The notes under the pieces are model-generated. The model did no database searches and was not told where the DNA came from. It worked only from the letters and a program-made list of their open reading frames with translations. 64,000 nt of DNA, taken from the NCBI GenBank assembly GCA_028280945.1, contig JANQKV010000033.1, positions 1-64,000 on the forward strand. The letters are read 5' to 3'. Positions 41,407 to 50,862 of this stretch are shown in pieces. Every line of letters begins with the position of its first letter. Position 1 is the stretch's first letter. The stretch is from Opitutaceae bacterium (GTDB lineage Bacteria > Verrucomicrobiota > Verrucomicrobiia > Opitutales > Opitutaceae). Both the position numbers and the translations under genes were made by a program.

Positions 41407-42843
41407 ATGTTTCGTCCGTTGATTTTGCGCCTCCCTTGGCTTCTCCCCCTCGCTTCACTAAGTTTGTTTGCCGCCGACCGGCCCAATATCCTCTTCATCT
41501 ACCTCGACGACTACGGTTGGCGGGATGCGGGATTCATGGGCAGCGACTTTTATGAGACGCCGAATCTCGATCAGCTCGCCGCGGAGGGCATGGTCTTCAC
41601 CAACGCCTATTCGGCCGCCGCCAACTGTGCACCGGCTCGAGCCAGTTTGTTGAGCGGCCAGGCCACGCCCCGGCACAAGGTCTACAATGTCGGCACCGAT
41701 CCCCGGGGCGATGCCACGCATCGCCGCTTGGAACACATTCCGGGAGTCGACGTGCTCGACCCCTCCATCGTCACCTGGGCCCACCTCGCCCAACAACAGG
41801 GTTACGCCACGGCCTCCATCGGTAAATGGCATTTGTCGGACGACCCTCTGCCCTACGGCTTTGATATCGATATCGGGGGATCCCACAGCGGTTCGCCACC
41901 TCAGGGTTACTATCCTCCCCATCCCGGGGTGGCCGGACTGGAGGATGCCCCCGAAGGCGAATACCTCACCGACCGGCTTACCGCTGAAGCACTCGCCTTC
42001 ATTGAAAAAAACGCGGCCCGGCCATGGCTGGTCTATCTTTCCCATTTCGCCGTGCACACGCCGCTCGACGCCAAACGCGAACTGGTGGCCAAGTATGCGG
42101 CCAAGCCCCCCGGCAAACTGCACGACCACATCAACATGGCCACCATGATTGAAGCGGTGGACTCCGGGGTCGGCCAGCTGCTCGACCGGATTGAAGCACT
42201 GGGACAGACCGATCGCACGGTGGTCATCCTGCACTCCGACAACGGCGGCTACGGTCCCGCCACCGATATGCATCCACTCTATGGATACAAGGGCACCTAC
42301 TACGAGGGCGGCATCCGCGTGCCATTGGTGGTCCACTGGCCGGGTGTCACGCGCCCCGGCAGCCAAAGCGACATCCCGGTCATCGGCACGGATCTCTACC
42401 CGACGTTTGCCGCGATAATGGGAGCTATGCTTCCGGACCATCAACCGCTGGATGGTGAGTCTCTCATGCCGGTCCTGCGTGGCGAGCCGCCAAAATCACA
42501 ACGCTCCCTCTTCTGGCATTTCCCCGCCTACCTGCAGTCCTATCGACAAACCACCAGTGAACAGCGCGACCCACTTTTTCGCTCCCGACCGGTTTCGGTG
42601 ATTCGCCGCGGCGACTGGAAGCTGCACCACTACTACGAGGACGACGGTCTCGAACTTTACAATCTGGCGGAAGACATCGGTGAAACCCGCAATTTGGCTG
42701 CAACCAAAGCCCCCCTTGCCACCGCACTTCGAGCGGAGCTCGAAACCTGGTTGGAGTCCACCGGCGCTGATATCCCCCGGGCATCCAACCCCAAGTTTGA
42801 CGCCATAAAACACGCTGCCGCGATTGAAGCTGCATCAAACTGA
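41407..42843 (+). CDS. Secreted type I sulfatase
   Basis: A 478-residue secreted sulfatase that hydrolyses sulfate esters, probably of a sulfated polysaccharide. The signal peptide ends near S-L-F-A-A. Metal ligands D34-D35 lie in I-Y-L-D-D-Y-G. The signature C-A-P-A-R-A-S-L-L-S-G places C74 in C-x-P-x-R, the cysteine converted to formylglycine by a sulfatase-maturing enzyme encoded elsewhere. Further family motifs: G-K-W-H-L near residue 140 and H-S-D-N-G-G-Y-G near 277. Substrate is unknown. Confidence 0.92.
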   Translation: MFRPLILRLPWLLPLASLSLFAADRPNILFIYLDDYGWRDAGFMGSDFYETPNLDQLAAEGMVFTNAYSAAANCAPARASLLSGQATPRHKVYNVGTDPRGDATHRRLEHIPGVDVLDPSIVTWAHLAQQQGYATASIGKWHLSDDPLPYGFDIDIGGSHSGSPPQGYYPPHPGVAGLEDAPEGEYLTDRLTAEALAFIEKNAARPWLVYLSHFAVHTPLDAKRELVAKYAAKPPGKLHDHINMATMIEAVDSGVGQLLDRIEALGQTDRTVVILHSDNGGYGPATDMHPLYGYKGTYYEGGIRVPLVVHWPGVTRPGSQSDIPVIGTDLYPTFAAIMGAMLPDHQPLDGESLMPVLRGEPPKSQRSLFWHFPAYLQSYRQTTSEQRDPLFRSRPVSVIRRGDWKLHHYYEDDGLELYNLAEDIGETRNLAATKAPLATALRAELETWLESTGADIPRASNPKFDAIKHAAAIEAASN

Positions 42844-42912
42844 GCGCGGCTCCTTTCGCGATTTCTATCCGCTCGGTTCGCTCTCCCCACCAAGCCACGG
42901 CAGATTGTTGTC

Positions 42913-44397
42913 TTGGAGCCTCCCAAATCACGTTCCGCCCCAGCCAAGAAACCAGCAAACCCGAGTGTGCCCCTCGTCGCTCTGACCGGAGCCAGTGGAT
43001 TTGTGGGAGCGCACTTGCGCGAGCGCCTGCAAACGCGGTTCCGCTTGCGGGCCCTGACCCGCAGTAGCGGGGTAATCGCCACCAATCCATCCGATGAATC
43101 CATCACGTGGCAGCAGTGCGATCTCTATTCATTGCCCAAACTCACGGAGGCGTTGCAGGGCTGCGATATCGGCATCTACCTGGTGCACTCGATGGCACCA
43201 TCCAGCCGCTTAATGCAGGGGAATTTCGAGGACACCGATCTGCTTTTGGCCGACAATTTTATCCGCGCCGCCGAAGCTGCCGGCCTGGAACACGTCATTT
43301 ATCTAAGCGGACTCATGCCGGCCGAGACGGAGGAACTCTCGCCGCACTTGCGCAGCCGTCGGGAGATCGAAAAAGTCCTCCGCAGTCGCTCAGTCCGCGT
43401 GACCGTGCTTCGCGCCGGCCTGATCTTCGGCCCGGGAGGATCTTCTTTCCAAATGCTGGTCAATCTGGTGCGGCGCTTGCCGGTCATGCTGCTGCCCGCA
43501 TGGGTCAACTCGACCACCCATTCAATCGATATCGCCAACGTTTGTGATGCTTTTGAACTCGCGCTGACGAGAGACGATTTGGCGGGTGGAACTTACGACC
43601 TCGGAGGCCACGAGCCAATGACCTACCGTGAACTCTTGCACGCCACCGCGCAAGGTCTGGGCAAGCGGCTTCGCTCCTTCGACGTGCCGCTTAACCTTTT
43701 CCAACTATCACAACATTGGGTCGCCTGGTTTGGCGGCGTGCCGCGGGCGCTGGTGGCGCCCCTGCAGGAGAGCCTGCAGCACAATTTGCACGCGCGGCCC
43801 AACCCGCTGCTCGATCAGCTTTCGGCGAGGTTGATTCCCTTCCCTGAATCCTTGGCGCGTTCGGTGGACGAAAACGGGCGGCCTCGCCCCAACCCCCGGC
43901 GTGGAGTCGCCACCCGAGACCGGCAGGACATTCGCCGCGACCGCCGCGTCCGATCGGTGCAGCGCATGGTATTGCCTTCTCAATGGGATGCGCCGCGAGT
44001 GGCAACCGCCTACGGCGATTGGTTGACGCAAAAATTCCGTGGTCTGCTCAACGTCATCGAAACCAGGGACGGTCGCTTGCAATTTTACGCCATGGGCCGG
44101 TCGCTGCTGTTGCTCGAGCTCGAGCCGACTCCGTTCACCCGGGAAAACAATCGACGGCGCGCGTTCTATATATCCGGTGGCATCCTCAATCGCCCCGTCG
44201 ATCCTCCCGGCAGATTTGAGTTTCGACTCTTCCCAGAAACGCAATGCCTGGTGGCCTCCATCCACGGGTTCTCCCCCGCTCTGCCGTGGTGGGTATATAC
44301 CAATACCCAAGCGGTGATACACCTCTGGGTCATGCGCGCCTTCGGCCGCCACTTAAAGGGCCTTTCGCAGGAAACCAAAAATCGTAGCGGCAAGTAG
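42913..44397 (+). CDS. NAD(P)-binding epimerase-like protein with DUF2867-type C-terminus
   Basis: A 494-residue protein from a TTG start. An N-terminal Rossmann domain has T-G-A-S-G-F-V-G near residue 22 and atypical SDR features (I-Y-L-S-G-L and V-L-R-A-G-L-I-F-G-P-G), as in NmrA or YbjT-like proteins. The last 150 residues look like DUF2867: L-L-L-L-E-L, Y-I-S-G-G-I-L, F-E-F-R-L-F. Two-domain proteins of this kind are known but their reaction is not. A later GTG at 42967 could be the true start, since the first 18 residues are not conserved-looking. Confidence 0.65.
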   Translation: MEPPKSRSAPAKKPANPSVPLVALTGASGFVGAHLRERLQTRFRLRALTRSSGVIATNPSDESITWQQCDLYSLPKLTEALQGCDIGIYLVHSMAPSSRLMQGNFEDTDLLLADNFIRAAEAAGLEHVIYLSGLMPAETEELSPHLRSRREIEKVLRSRSVRVTVLRAGLIFGPGGSSFQMLVNLVRRLPVMLLPAWVNSTTHSIDIANVCDAFELALTRDDLAGGTYDLGGHEPMTYRELLHATAQGLGKRLRSFDVPLNLFQLSQHWVAWFGGVPRALVAPLQESLQHNLHARPNPLLDQLSARLIPFPESLARSVDENGRPRPNPRRGVATRDRQDIRRDRRVRSVQRMVLPSQWDAPRVATAYGDWLTQKFRGLLNVIETRDGRLQFYAMGRSLLLLELEPTPFTRENNRRRAFYISGGILNRPVDPPGRFEFRLFPETQCLVASIHGFSPALPWWVYTNTQAVIHLWVMRAFGRHLKGLSQETKNRSGK

Positions 44398-44443
44398 AAA
44401 CGGGCTGCAACATCGCCATATCGTTACCACTCCCCGGACTCGC

Positions 44444-45292
44444 TCAACGCAAGCCGTATTCGGCCTGCTTCGCCCGGATGAACTCCACGCCTTCCTTTAG
44501 CAGCGTGTCACCGTCGGGAGCGAGCTGGCGCCAAACCCACGTGTTCATGTTCTCGGTATTGTCGACGAAGCTCTCCAGCGCGGCGTTGCCCTGATAATCG
44601 AGCTCCTTCAGCGCCCGGAAGATCCCGTCCCAGTCGACCTGCCCCGTGCCCGGAATACCGCGGTCGTTTTCGCAGATGTGGTAATGGATGAGGTCCTCCC
44701 CCGCCAGCATGGTGGCATCGTAGAAACTCTTTTCCTCAATGTTCATGTGGTAGGTATCGAGGTGAATGCGCATCGCCGGCTCGTCGATCAGATCCTTCAA
44801 CTGCCGGGCCTGTTCACAGGTGTTGATCAAATAGGTCTCGTAACGATTGACCGGCTCGATGCCGACAAGCACGCCGAGATCACCGGCAAGCTTAGCTGCC
44901 GGACGCAATCCGTCCGCCGACCGCTCCATGTGCATCGCTTCCGGACGCCGCGGCAGTGATCCCGGATGCTGCGAGTAGATCACACCTGAAAAACTCGTGC
45001 CGCCAATCGCTGCGGTGGCCCGCACACAATCCTCGAGATATTTCACGCCCTTGGCGCGGTGGTCGGGATTATCGCTGGTGATGTCGGTATCGCCGAGCAG
45101 GACGGTGGACGTCACCGCACCCAACCCTACTTGATCCAACCGCGTCTTGATCGCCGCGGCGTCAAACGTCTCAAGGCACATCAGGGGAATTTCGATGAAA
45201 TCGAGTCCCAGGTTTTTCACCCGATCGATCAGATCGAGGGTGTCGTTAGACCACTGTGAGCACCAGGCGTAAGCGTGAATTCCGAGTTTCAT
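44444..45292 (-). CDS. Sugar phosphate isomerase/epimerase (xylose isomerase-like TIM barrel)
   Basis: A 282-residue TIM-barrel protein resembling D-tagatose/D-psicose 3-epimerases. The N-terminal K-L-G-I-H-A-Y-A-W, metal-binding glutamate in V-G-I-E-P-V, H-L-D-T-Y-H-M-N, H-I-C-E-N-D-R-G and a late A-L-E-S-F match the family. It lacks a signal peptide. An in-frame ATG at 45403 adds 37 unconserved residues, so 45292 was used. Position beside regulatory kinases does not reveal its substrate. Confidence 0.82.
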   Translation of the reverse strand: MKLGIHAYAWCSQWSNDTLDLIDRVKNLGLDFIEIPLMCLETFDAAAIKTRLDQVGLGAVTSTVLLGDTDITSDNPDHRAKGVKYLEDCVRATAAIGGTSFSGVIYSQHPGSLPRRPEAMHMERSADGLRPAAKLAGDLGVLVGIEPVNRYETYLINTCEQARQLKDLIDEPAMRIHLDTYHMNIEEKSFYDATMLAGEDLIHYHICENDRGIPGTGQVDWDGIFRALKELDYQGNAALESFVDNTENMNTWVWRQLAPDGDTLLKEGVEFIRAKQAEYGLR

Positions 45293-45420
45293 GGGGAGAA
45301 TGCAAGGGATTGCTGGAGGAACACTACCAACAAACAGCTTCTGCAATTCCGGGCAACCCACCCCGCTTTGTCGCGATGAATATTGATGAAAATTTCCCGC
45401 CAACCCGCCCCGATTGGCCG

Positions 45421-47859
45421 CTAACTGACCGGATGCATGCGGGCCGGCGTCGATAAACTGCCGCCATGACTGGAGAACTGTTCCTCCAGTTCTCGGATCA
45501 AGTCGTCCTTGGTCAGCGGTTTTTTGAGATAGCCGTCCATGCCCGAGGCCAGATAGCGCTCCCGGTCGCCGGCCATCGCATTGGCGGTGAGGGCAATCAC
45601 GGTCGCCCGACGCCCGTCGACGCGCTCCCGTTCACGAATCCGTTGGGTCGCCTCGATGCCATCGAGTTTGGGCATGTTGATGTCCATCAGGATCAGGTCG
45701 TAGTTGTCTGATGAATACATCGAGACCGCTTCCTGTCCATTCTTGGCGAACGCCGCGGGGATGCCCAGCCGTTTAAGAATCTTGCGCACCAACAAGGTGT
45801 TCACCGGGTTGTCCTCCGCCACCAGGGCCCGTAATTTGGGCAGGCTGTCCGTCAGGCTGGAAGCCAAGGTCAGGTCGCCCGACGCTGAAGTGGTGGGTTT
45901 GGGCGCATCCAGCAGTTGCTTCAACAGCGCCTCGACGTTGCCCCGGGTGACCGGCCGATGCAAAACCTCATCGACCATCACGGGCACACCATCGGCCGCC
46001 AGCGTCTCGTTCTCCCCCAAGCGTCGGCATACGACAAACGGAACCGTCTGCAAGGCAAGCTCCCCCTTCAGTCCGGCCCAGGTGGCCGAATCCCATTCCG
46101 CCACGGTCAAAGCGTCGCTGACAACCGCCAACGGCAGGGTTTCGATGTGCCCCAACTCTGCCGAAATCTCCACGGGAGCCCCATGGACGCGGATGCGCCA
46201 CCCCCACTTGCCCAGCAGGTGACGCAGGCTCTGGCAAATGATGTTGTTCTCCATCAGCAGCCAAATCTCCCCAACGGGAACCAGGGCAGTTACGCGCGGT
46301 TCCCCAAGCTCCAGTTCGTGAGCGTCAGCCGCCGGTAAAATCACATCAAAAAAGAAGCACGACCCTCCGGCCGGACGGGACTCGACTCCGATGCTGCCCC
46401 CCATCACTTCCACCAGTCGACGACAAATCGGCAGCCCCAGGCCAGTGCCACCGTAGCGGCGTGTCGTGGACTCATCCTCCTGCGTAAACGCTTCGAAGAT
46501 CTCGGCCTGTTTCTCCGGCCTCACGCCAATGCCGGTGTCCAGCACGGCGAAACAGAGACGACTCGAACCGAGATTCGAGTCGCACTCCACGCGGATTTCC
46601 ACCGAACCCGCCTTGGTGAATTTGACCGCGTTGGAAACCAGGTTGTTCAGCACCTGCTGCAAGCGAACCGGGTCACCTCGCAAAACCCGCGGGACGTCCT
46701 CAGCCAGGAGGAAACCCACTACGATCGGCCGCGCCCCTACCCGCGTGCCTGCCAAGGTCACCGTTTCCTCCAGCAACGCCTCCAGCTCGAAGGGTATGTT
46801 TTCGAGCTGGACCCGATCGGCTTCAAGTTTTGAAAAATCCAGCACCTCATCGATGAGGGTGGAGAGAATGCGGCCGGACTTAAGAATCGCATCGGCGACT
46901 TCCTTGCCTTCGCGATTCATCGGCACGTCGGCCAGCAACGAACTCATGCCAATCACCCCGTTGAGCGGTGTTCGCAGCTCATGGCTGACGTTCGCCAAAA
47001 ATCGCGACTTCGCATTCGAAGCTTCCACGGCCTCGTCACGTGCCTTGGCCAATTCACCATTGGTGCGCAGCAACTCCGTCCGGGTGGTTTGCAGGTGCGC
47101 CCACATCTGGTTCAGGCTGTGTTGCAGCTCTCCCACCTCGGAGCGCGTGGTGATCTTCATGGGGGCAGAGGGCCGGTCCAAAGCAATGCGTTCCGCCATC
47201 GCGGTCGCCGCCAGAACCGGCCGCGAAACCCACCGCTGCAAACACCAAATGAGCAGACAGAACCCGATCATCAGCATGATCAGGATGGTGGTCGTCGTGC
47301 GTTCGATAAGTTGCCGCTGGGCAGACTCCTGGGCCGCCCGGGCGACCGCGCTCTCCTCATCCAGGATGCGGAGCATGAGCAGGAAGAGCTCAGCCGGTTC
47401 ACGATCGATTCCCCGCACCATGCGGTCAATGGCGAAGGGATCCGTGCGTTGCAGCGTATCAAAAACCTTCAGCCCTTCTCGATAACGTCGGGTCACCTCG
47501 GCGTGCGACTGCAAAAACTGCGTCGCCACCGGCCGAACATTGGAATCCGTTGGCACCGCATCGATGAGTTTCTGCACCAAATCCCTGGTGAGGTGCTGCT
47601 GGCGGTTGAAATCCGCAAAGTAGACCTCGTAGTCGACATGATCCCCGCCCCGCAGGAGGATGTTTTTCCACTCCTGCACCTGGGTTTTGAATGCCGCCTG
47701 GGCACGGAGGGCCAGCACCTTGGAACGTTCCGTGCGGGAGTGTTGCGCCACCCTCTCTCGGGCCAGATCCTGCAGCACGTGGTAACCGCGTATCGCCACC
47801 AACGATACGAAGAGGGTGAAGACCCCCGTTGCCAAAAGTATCCGCGGTCCCAGTCTCAT
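45421..47859 (-). CDS. Hybrid histidine kinase, tandem paralogue 1
   Basis: An 812-residue inner-membrane hybrid sensor kinase. Order: transmembrane 1 (residues about 6-24), an extracytoplasmic helical sensor with T-Q-V-Q-E-W-K-N-I-L-L-R-G, transmembrane 2 (about 195-215), HAMP, HisKA with H293 in A-N-V-S-H-E-L-R-T, and an ATPase domain (N-L-V-S-N-A-V-K-F, then D-T-G-I-G-V). A degenerate receiver follows, lacking the conserved lysine (H-R-P-V-T instead of K-P), then a full receiver with aspartate in L-I-L-M-D-I-N-M-P. Start at M-R-L-G-P-R-I-L-L, the same as its neighbour. It is the downstream gene of the tandem pair; output is unknown. Confidence 0.9.
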   Translation of the reverse strand: MRLGPRILLATGVFTLFVSLVAIRGYHVLQDLARERVAQHSRTERSKVLALRAQAAFKTQVQEWKNILLRGGDHVDYEVYFADFNRQQHLTRDLVQKLIDAVPTDSNVRPVATQFLQSHAEVTRRYREGLKVFDTLQRTDPFAIDRMVRGIDREPAELFLLMLRILDEESAVARAAQESAQRQLIERTTTTILIMLMIGFCLLIWCLQRWVSRPVLAATAMAERIALDRPSAPMKITTRSEVGELQHSLNQMWAHLQTTRTELLRTNGELAKARDEAVEASNAKSRFLANVSHELRTPLNGVIGMSSLLADVPMNREGKEVADAILKSGRILSTLIDEVLDFSKLEADRVQLENIPFELEALLEETVTLAGTRVGARPIVVGFLLAEDVPRVLRGDPVRLQQVLNNLVSNAVKFTKAGSVEIRVECDSNLGSSRLCFAVLDTGIGVRPEKQAEIFEAFTQEDESTTRRYGGTGLGLPICRRLVEVMGGSIGVESRPAGGSCFFFDVILPAADAHELELGEPRVTALVPVGEIWLLMENNIICQSLRHLLGKWGWRIRVHGAPVEISAELGHIETLPLAVVSDALTVAEWDSATWAGLKGELALQTVPFVVCRRLGENETLAADGVPVMVDEVLHRPVTRGNVEALLKQLLDAPKPTTSASGDLTLASSLTDSLPKLRALVAEDNPVNTLLVRKILKRLGIPAAFAKNGQEAVSMYSSDNYDLILMDINMPKLDGIEATQRIRERERVDGRRATVIALTANAMAGDRERYLASGMDGYLKKPLTKDDLIRELEEQFSSHGGSLSTPARMHPVS

Positions 47860-48131
47860 GTGGTCGTGACACAAAACCGGCGATGAACCGTTCTCACACC
47901 GTCGGCAACCAGCGCAACCAGACGAGCCGACGAAGGAGATACAGTCCCCCACGGGTCCTGCTTCCCTCCGTAAATCGTCGCGAACCGAAACTACTGGCGT
48001 AACAAGTCGGTTACGAACCGGTAACAACCAAGCCTTGCTCCCGACCAGGGCGTGTCAACAGGTGCCACCCGGATACCGCGATTGAATCACTCCCAAAAAA
48101 CCTGTACCGCCAATAGCCGTCGCTTTCCGAA

Positions 48132-50591
48132 CTATTCCGAACCTCTGGAAACCTGGACCGAGTCGGGTGAGGTTCGAGACTCACTCAGATGCGGAAATTG
48201 CTTCAGCAAAGCCGCAATCAAATCGTCCTTGGTAAGAGGCTTGCGCAGGTAATCGTCCATCCCCAGAGCGAGATAGTGCTCTCGATCACCTTCCCTGACG
48301 TTGGCAGTGAGCACAATGATCCGGGGTTGGCGGCCGATGCCTGAGGCAAGCTTGCGAATCTCGTTGGCCGCCTGCTCACCATCCAGCCTCGGCATATTGA
48401 TATCCATCAGGATCAGGTCGAAGGGTTCTTTCTCGTAAGCCTCGATAGCCGCGACTCCATCGGGAGCACAAACCGGGTCGATTCCCATTTTCCGGAGTAT
48501 TTTCTGCACCAGCAAGGTGTTCACCGGGTTGTCCTCAGCTACGAGGGTCCGCAGCGATGAAAACGGTTTGCCCTCCGCGACAGGGGACGCACCTCCTTTA
48601 TCCTGGTCGTGAGGCTTTTCTCGGGGTGACGACAGATATTGCAATAATGCCGCAAGGCCCAATCGGGTCACGGGCTGGAACAGCGTGCGATCCGGGACAG
48701 CCGGGATCTGATCCACCGTGACCGGGTCCTTCCGTCCCATTCGCCGACAAATCACCAACACCATGATTTGCCGGTCGGCCGCCCGGCGCAGGATCGCCCA
48801 CGCGGTGGAGTTCATGCGCTCTATCAAAACCTCGTCACAAATCAACACCGCCGGGCTTTTGGACGGAGTGCTGAGATTCTCCTCTGTCCGCGCAACGACC
48901 AAGTCGGGGTTGTCACTCGCCCAAGGCTCCCATCCCCACCGATTCAACAGGCCCGCGGTGCTTCTCCGCACGATGGTGTTCTCCATCAACAACCAAACTC
49001 TTCGGGTCTGACCCAAGGCGGGCCGCACCATTGGACCGGGAGAAACCTGGACCGAACTCGCTGCCGGAAACTTGACATCAAAATAGAAACAAGAACCCCG
49101 AGGTGAGCGGGGTTTGACGTCGATGCGACCACCCATGATCTCGACCAGCTTGCGGCAAATGGGCAGTCCCAATCCAGTACCACCAAATCGGCGCGTGGTG
49201 GAATCGTCTTCCTGGGTAAACAAGTCGAAAATCGCTTCCTCTTTCTCCGGACTTATTCCGATACCGGTATCCAACACCGAAAACTGCAGGTGCCCCCGGT
49301 CGTCTGCCGACAGCCGGTCAACATGGATTTCGACAGCTCCGTCCGGGGTGAACTTCACCGCATTGGAAACGAGGTTATTGAGAATCTGCTGCAATCTGAC
49401 CCGATCCCCCGTCACCACCGGTAGAACGTCCGGTGAAATCCAAAACCCGAAATAAAGGTTGTCGACCGGTGATCGGCTGGCAGCCAAGGCCATGACCTCT
49501 TCCAGTAGGCTCTCCAATTCGAAGGGAATATTTTCCAGGACCATGCGATCCGCCTCAAGCTTGGAAAAGTCCAACACGTCGTTGATCAACTTCGAAAGCA
49601 GTCGACCCGACTTCAGGATTGTATCGGCGATCTCCCGGGCTTCGTCATCCAAAGGCACGTCCATCAGCAACGAACTCATGCCGATCACCCCGTTCAAAGG
49701 CGTGCGCAACTCATGGCTTACATTGGCCAGAAAGCGTGACTTCGCTGCCGAAGCCGCCAGGGCCTCGTCGCGCGCCGCACTGAGCTCACGGTTGGCCCGT
49801 AAAAGTTCGTCCCGGGTTTCGCGCAGATGCGCTTGCATCTGATTGAGGCTGGATTGCAGCTCTCCAAGCTCCGAGCTCGTCGTGACCTTCATCAAAGTGG
49901 ACAGTTTATCGGAGGCGATTTCGCGGGCCATCTCGGTTGCTGCCAGCACCGGCAACGAAATCCACCGCTGCAAGCACCATACCAGGATGCCAAATCCCAG
50001 CAACACCATGCCGACTATCATCGCCAAAGTGCGGGTGAAGAAGGCCTTTTGCTCTCTTGCCATGGCCTGCAGGGCCTCGTCGCTTTCCCGATCAATGATC
50101 GTCAACATCTGGAGAAACAATTCCGTCGGCTCCCGGTCGATCCCCCGCACCATTTTGTCGATCGCAAACGGGTCGGTCCGTCCCGCTCCTTCGAATGCGG
50201 TCAGACCCTCCTGATATCTTTTCGCCAAGTCCCGATGACTCTCCAGGAACCGCAGAGCCACGTCCCGCGCCTGCGAGTCCGGGGGCACGGTTTCACCTAG
50301 TTGCCGCACAAGCTCTTGAGTCAAGTCCTGCTGCGCGAGGAACTGCTCCAAGTAGCGCCGATAGTCAGCGGCATCGCTGCCCCGCAGCAAAACGTTCTTC
50401 CACTCCTGCACCTGGGTTTTGAAAGCGACCTGAGCTTTCATGGCGAGCAGCTTGGCCCACTCGGTGCGCTCGAGCAGGGCAACCCGTTCCCGGCCCAAGT
50501 CTCCGAACACTTGGTAGCCCCGGAAGGCAGCCAGCGAGACGAACACGGTGAAAATACCAGTGATCAACAAAATACGGGGACCGAGCCTCAT
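48132..50591 (-). CDS. Hybrid histidine kinase, tandem paralogue 2
   Basis: An 819-residue paralogue of the gene at 45421-47859, on the same strand and 272 bases away. The first residues (M-R-L-G-P-R-I-L-L) and the sensor motif T-Q-V-Q-E-W-K-N-V-L-L-R-G are nearly the same. Both phospho-acceptor histidines are at residue 293. The same two-receiver plan follows: a degenerate receiver with F-Q-P-V-T where K-P is expected, then an intact receiver (L-I-L-M-D-I-N-M-P). Divergence is greatest in the degenerate receiver. An ATG six codons upstream (50609) is possible. Likely product of local duplication. Confidence 0.9.
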   Translation of the reverse strand: MRLGPRILLITGIFTVFVSLAAFRGYQVFGDLGRERVALLERTEWAKLLAMKAQVAFKTQVQEWKNVLLRGSDAADYRRYLEQFLAQQDLTQELVRQLGETVPPDSQARDVALRFLESHRDLAKRYQEGLTAFEGAGRTDPFAIDKMVRGIDREPTELFLQMLTIIDRESDEALQAMAREQKAFFTRTLAMIVGMVLLGFGILVWCLQRWISLPVLAATEMAREIASDKLSTLMKVTTSSELGELQSSLNQMQAHLRETRDELLRANRELSAARDEALAASAAKSRFLANVSHELRTPLNGVIGMSSLLMDVPLDDEAREIADTILKSGRLLSKLINDVLDFSKLEADRMVLENIPFELESLLEEVMALAASRSPVDNLYFGFWISPDVLPVVTGDRVRLQQILNNLVSNAVKFTPDGAVEIHVDRLSADDRGHLQFSVLDTGIGISPEKEEAIFDLFTQEDDSTTRRFGGTGLGLPICRKLVEIMGGRIDVKPRSPRGSCFYFDVKFPAASSVQVSPGPMVRPALGQTRRVWLLMENTIVRRSTAGLLNRWGWEPWASDNPDLVVARTEENLSTPSKSPAVLICDEVLIERMNSTAWAILRRAADRQIMVLVICRRMGRKDPVTVDQIPAVPDRTLFQPVTRLGLAALLQYLSSPREKPHDQDKGGASPVAEGKPFSSLRTLVAEDNPVNTLLVQKILRKMGIDPVCAPDGVAAIEAYEKEPFDLILMDINMPRLDGEQAANEIRKLASGIGRQPRIIVLTANVREGDREHYLALGMDDYLRKPLTKDDLIAALLKQFPHLSESRTSPDSVQVSRGSE

Positions 50592-50785
50592 TTCTGGTTT
50601 CCTGAACAATTTACACCGCGAGCCGGGGCACGGATTAGGAAACCAAAAGGCATGCCGAGAATGACTCTCAAATGGGTGGTTTTGTGGCGTAAAACCGGCC
50701 GGGATCGTGGGGACTCTCCTCCCGAAAGCGACCTAAATCCGATGACAAAAAGATGACAATTGGTTCCTGAGTGAGGTAACCTCCC

Positions 50786-50809
50786 TATAATTGAATCGAA
50801 TTACGTAAT
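50786..50809 (+). promoter_or_regulatory. Candidate -10 box and small palindrome upstream of the M20 gene
   Basis: TATAAT at 50786-50791 is a perfect -10 hexamer 71 bases before the ATG at 50863; a matching -35 is weak (TTGGTT at 50760-50765, 20-bp spacing). ATTACGTAAT at 50800-50809 is a 10-bp palindrome just past the expected start of transcription, a possible repressor site. Confidence 0.4.
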
Positions 50810-50862
50810 CCTATGTTGCTAGAAGAGTTGCCCGCCGGACGGTCCGGCCTAACTCCTAACCC

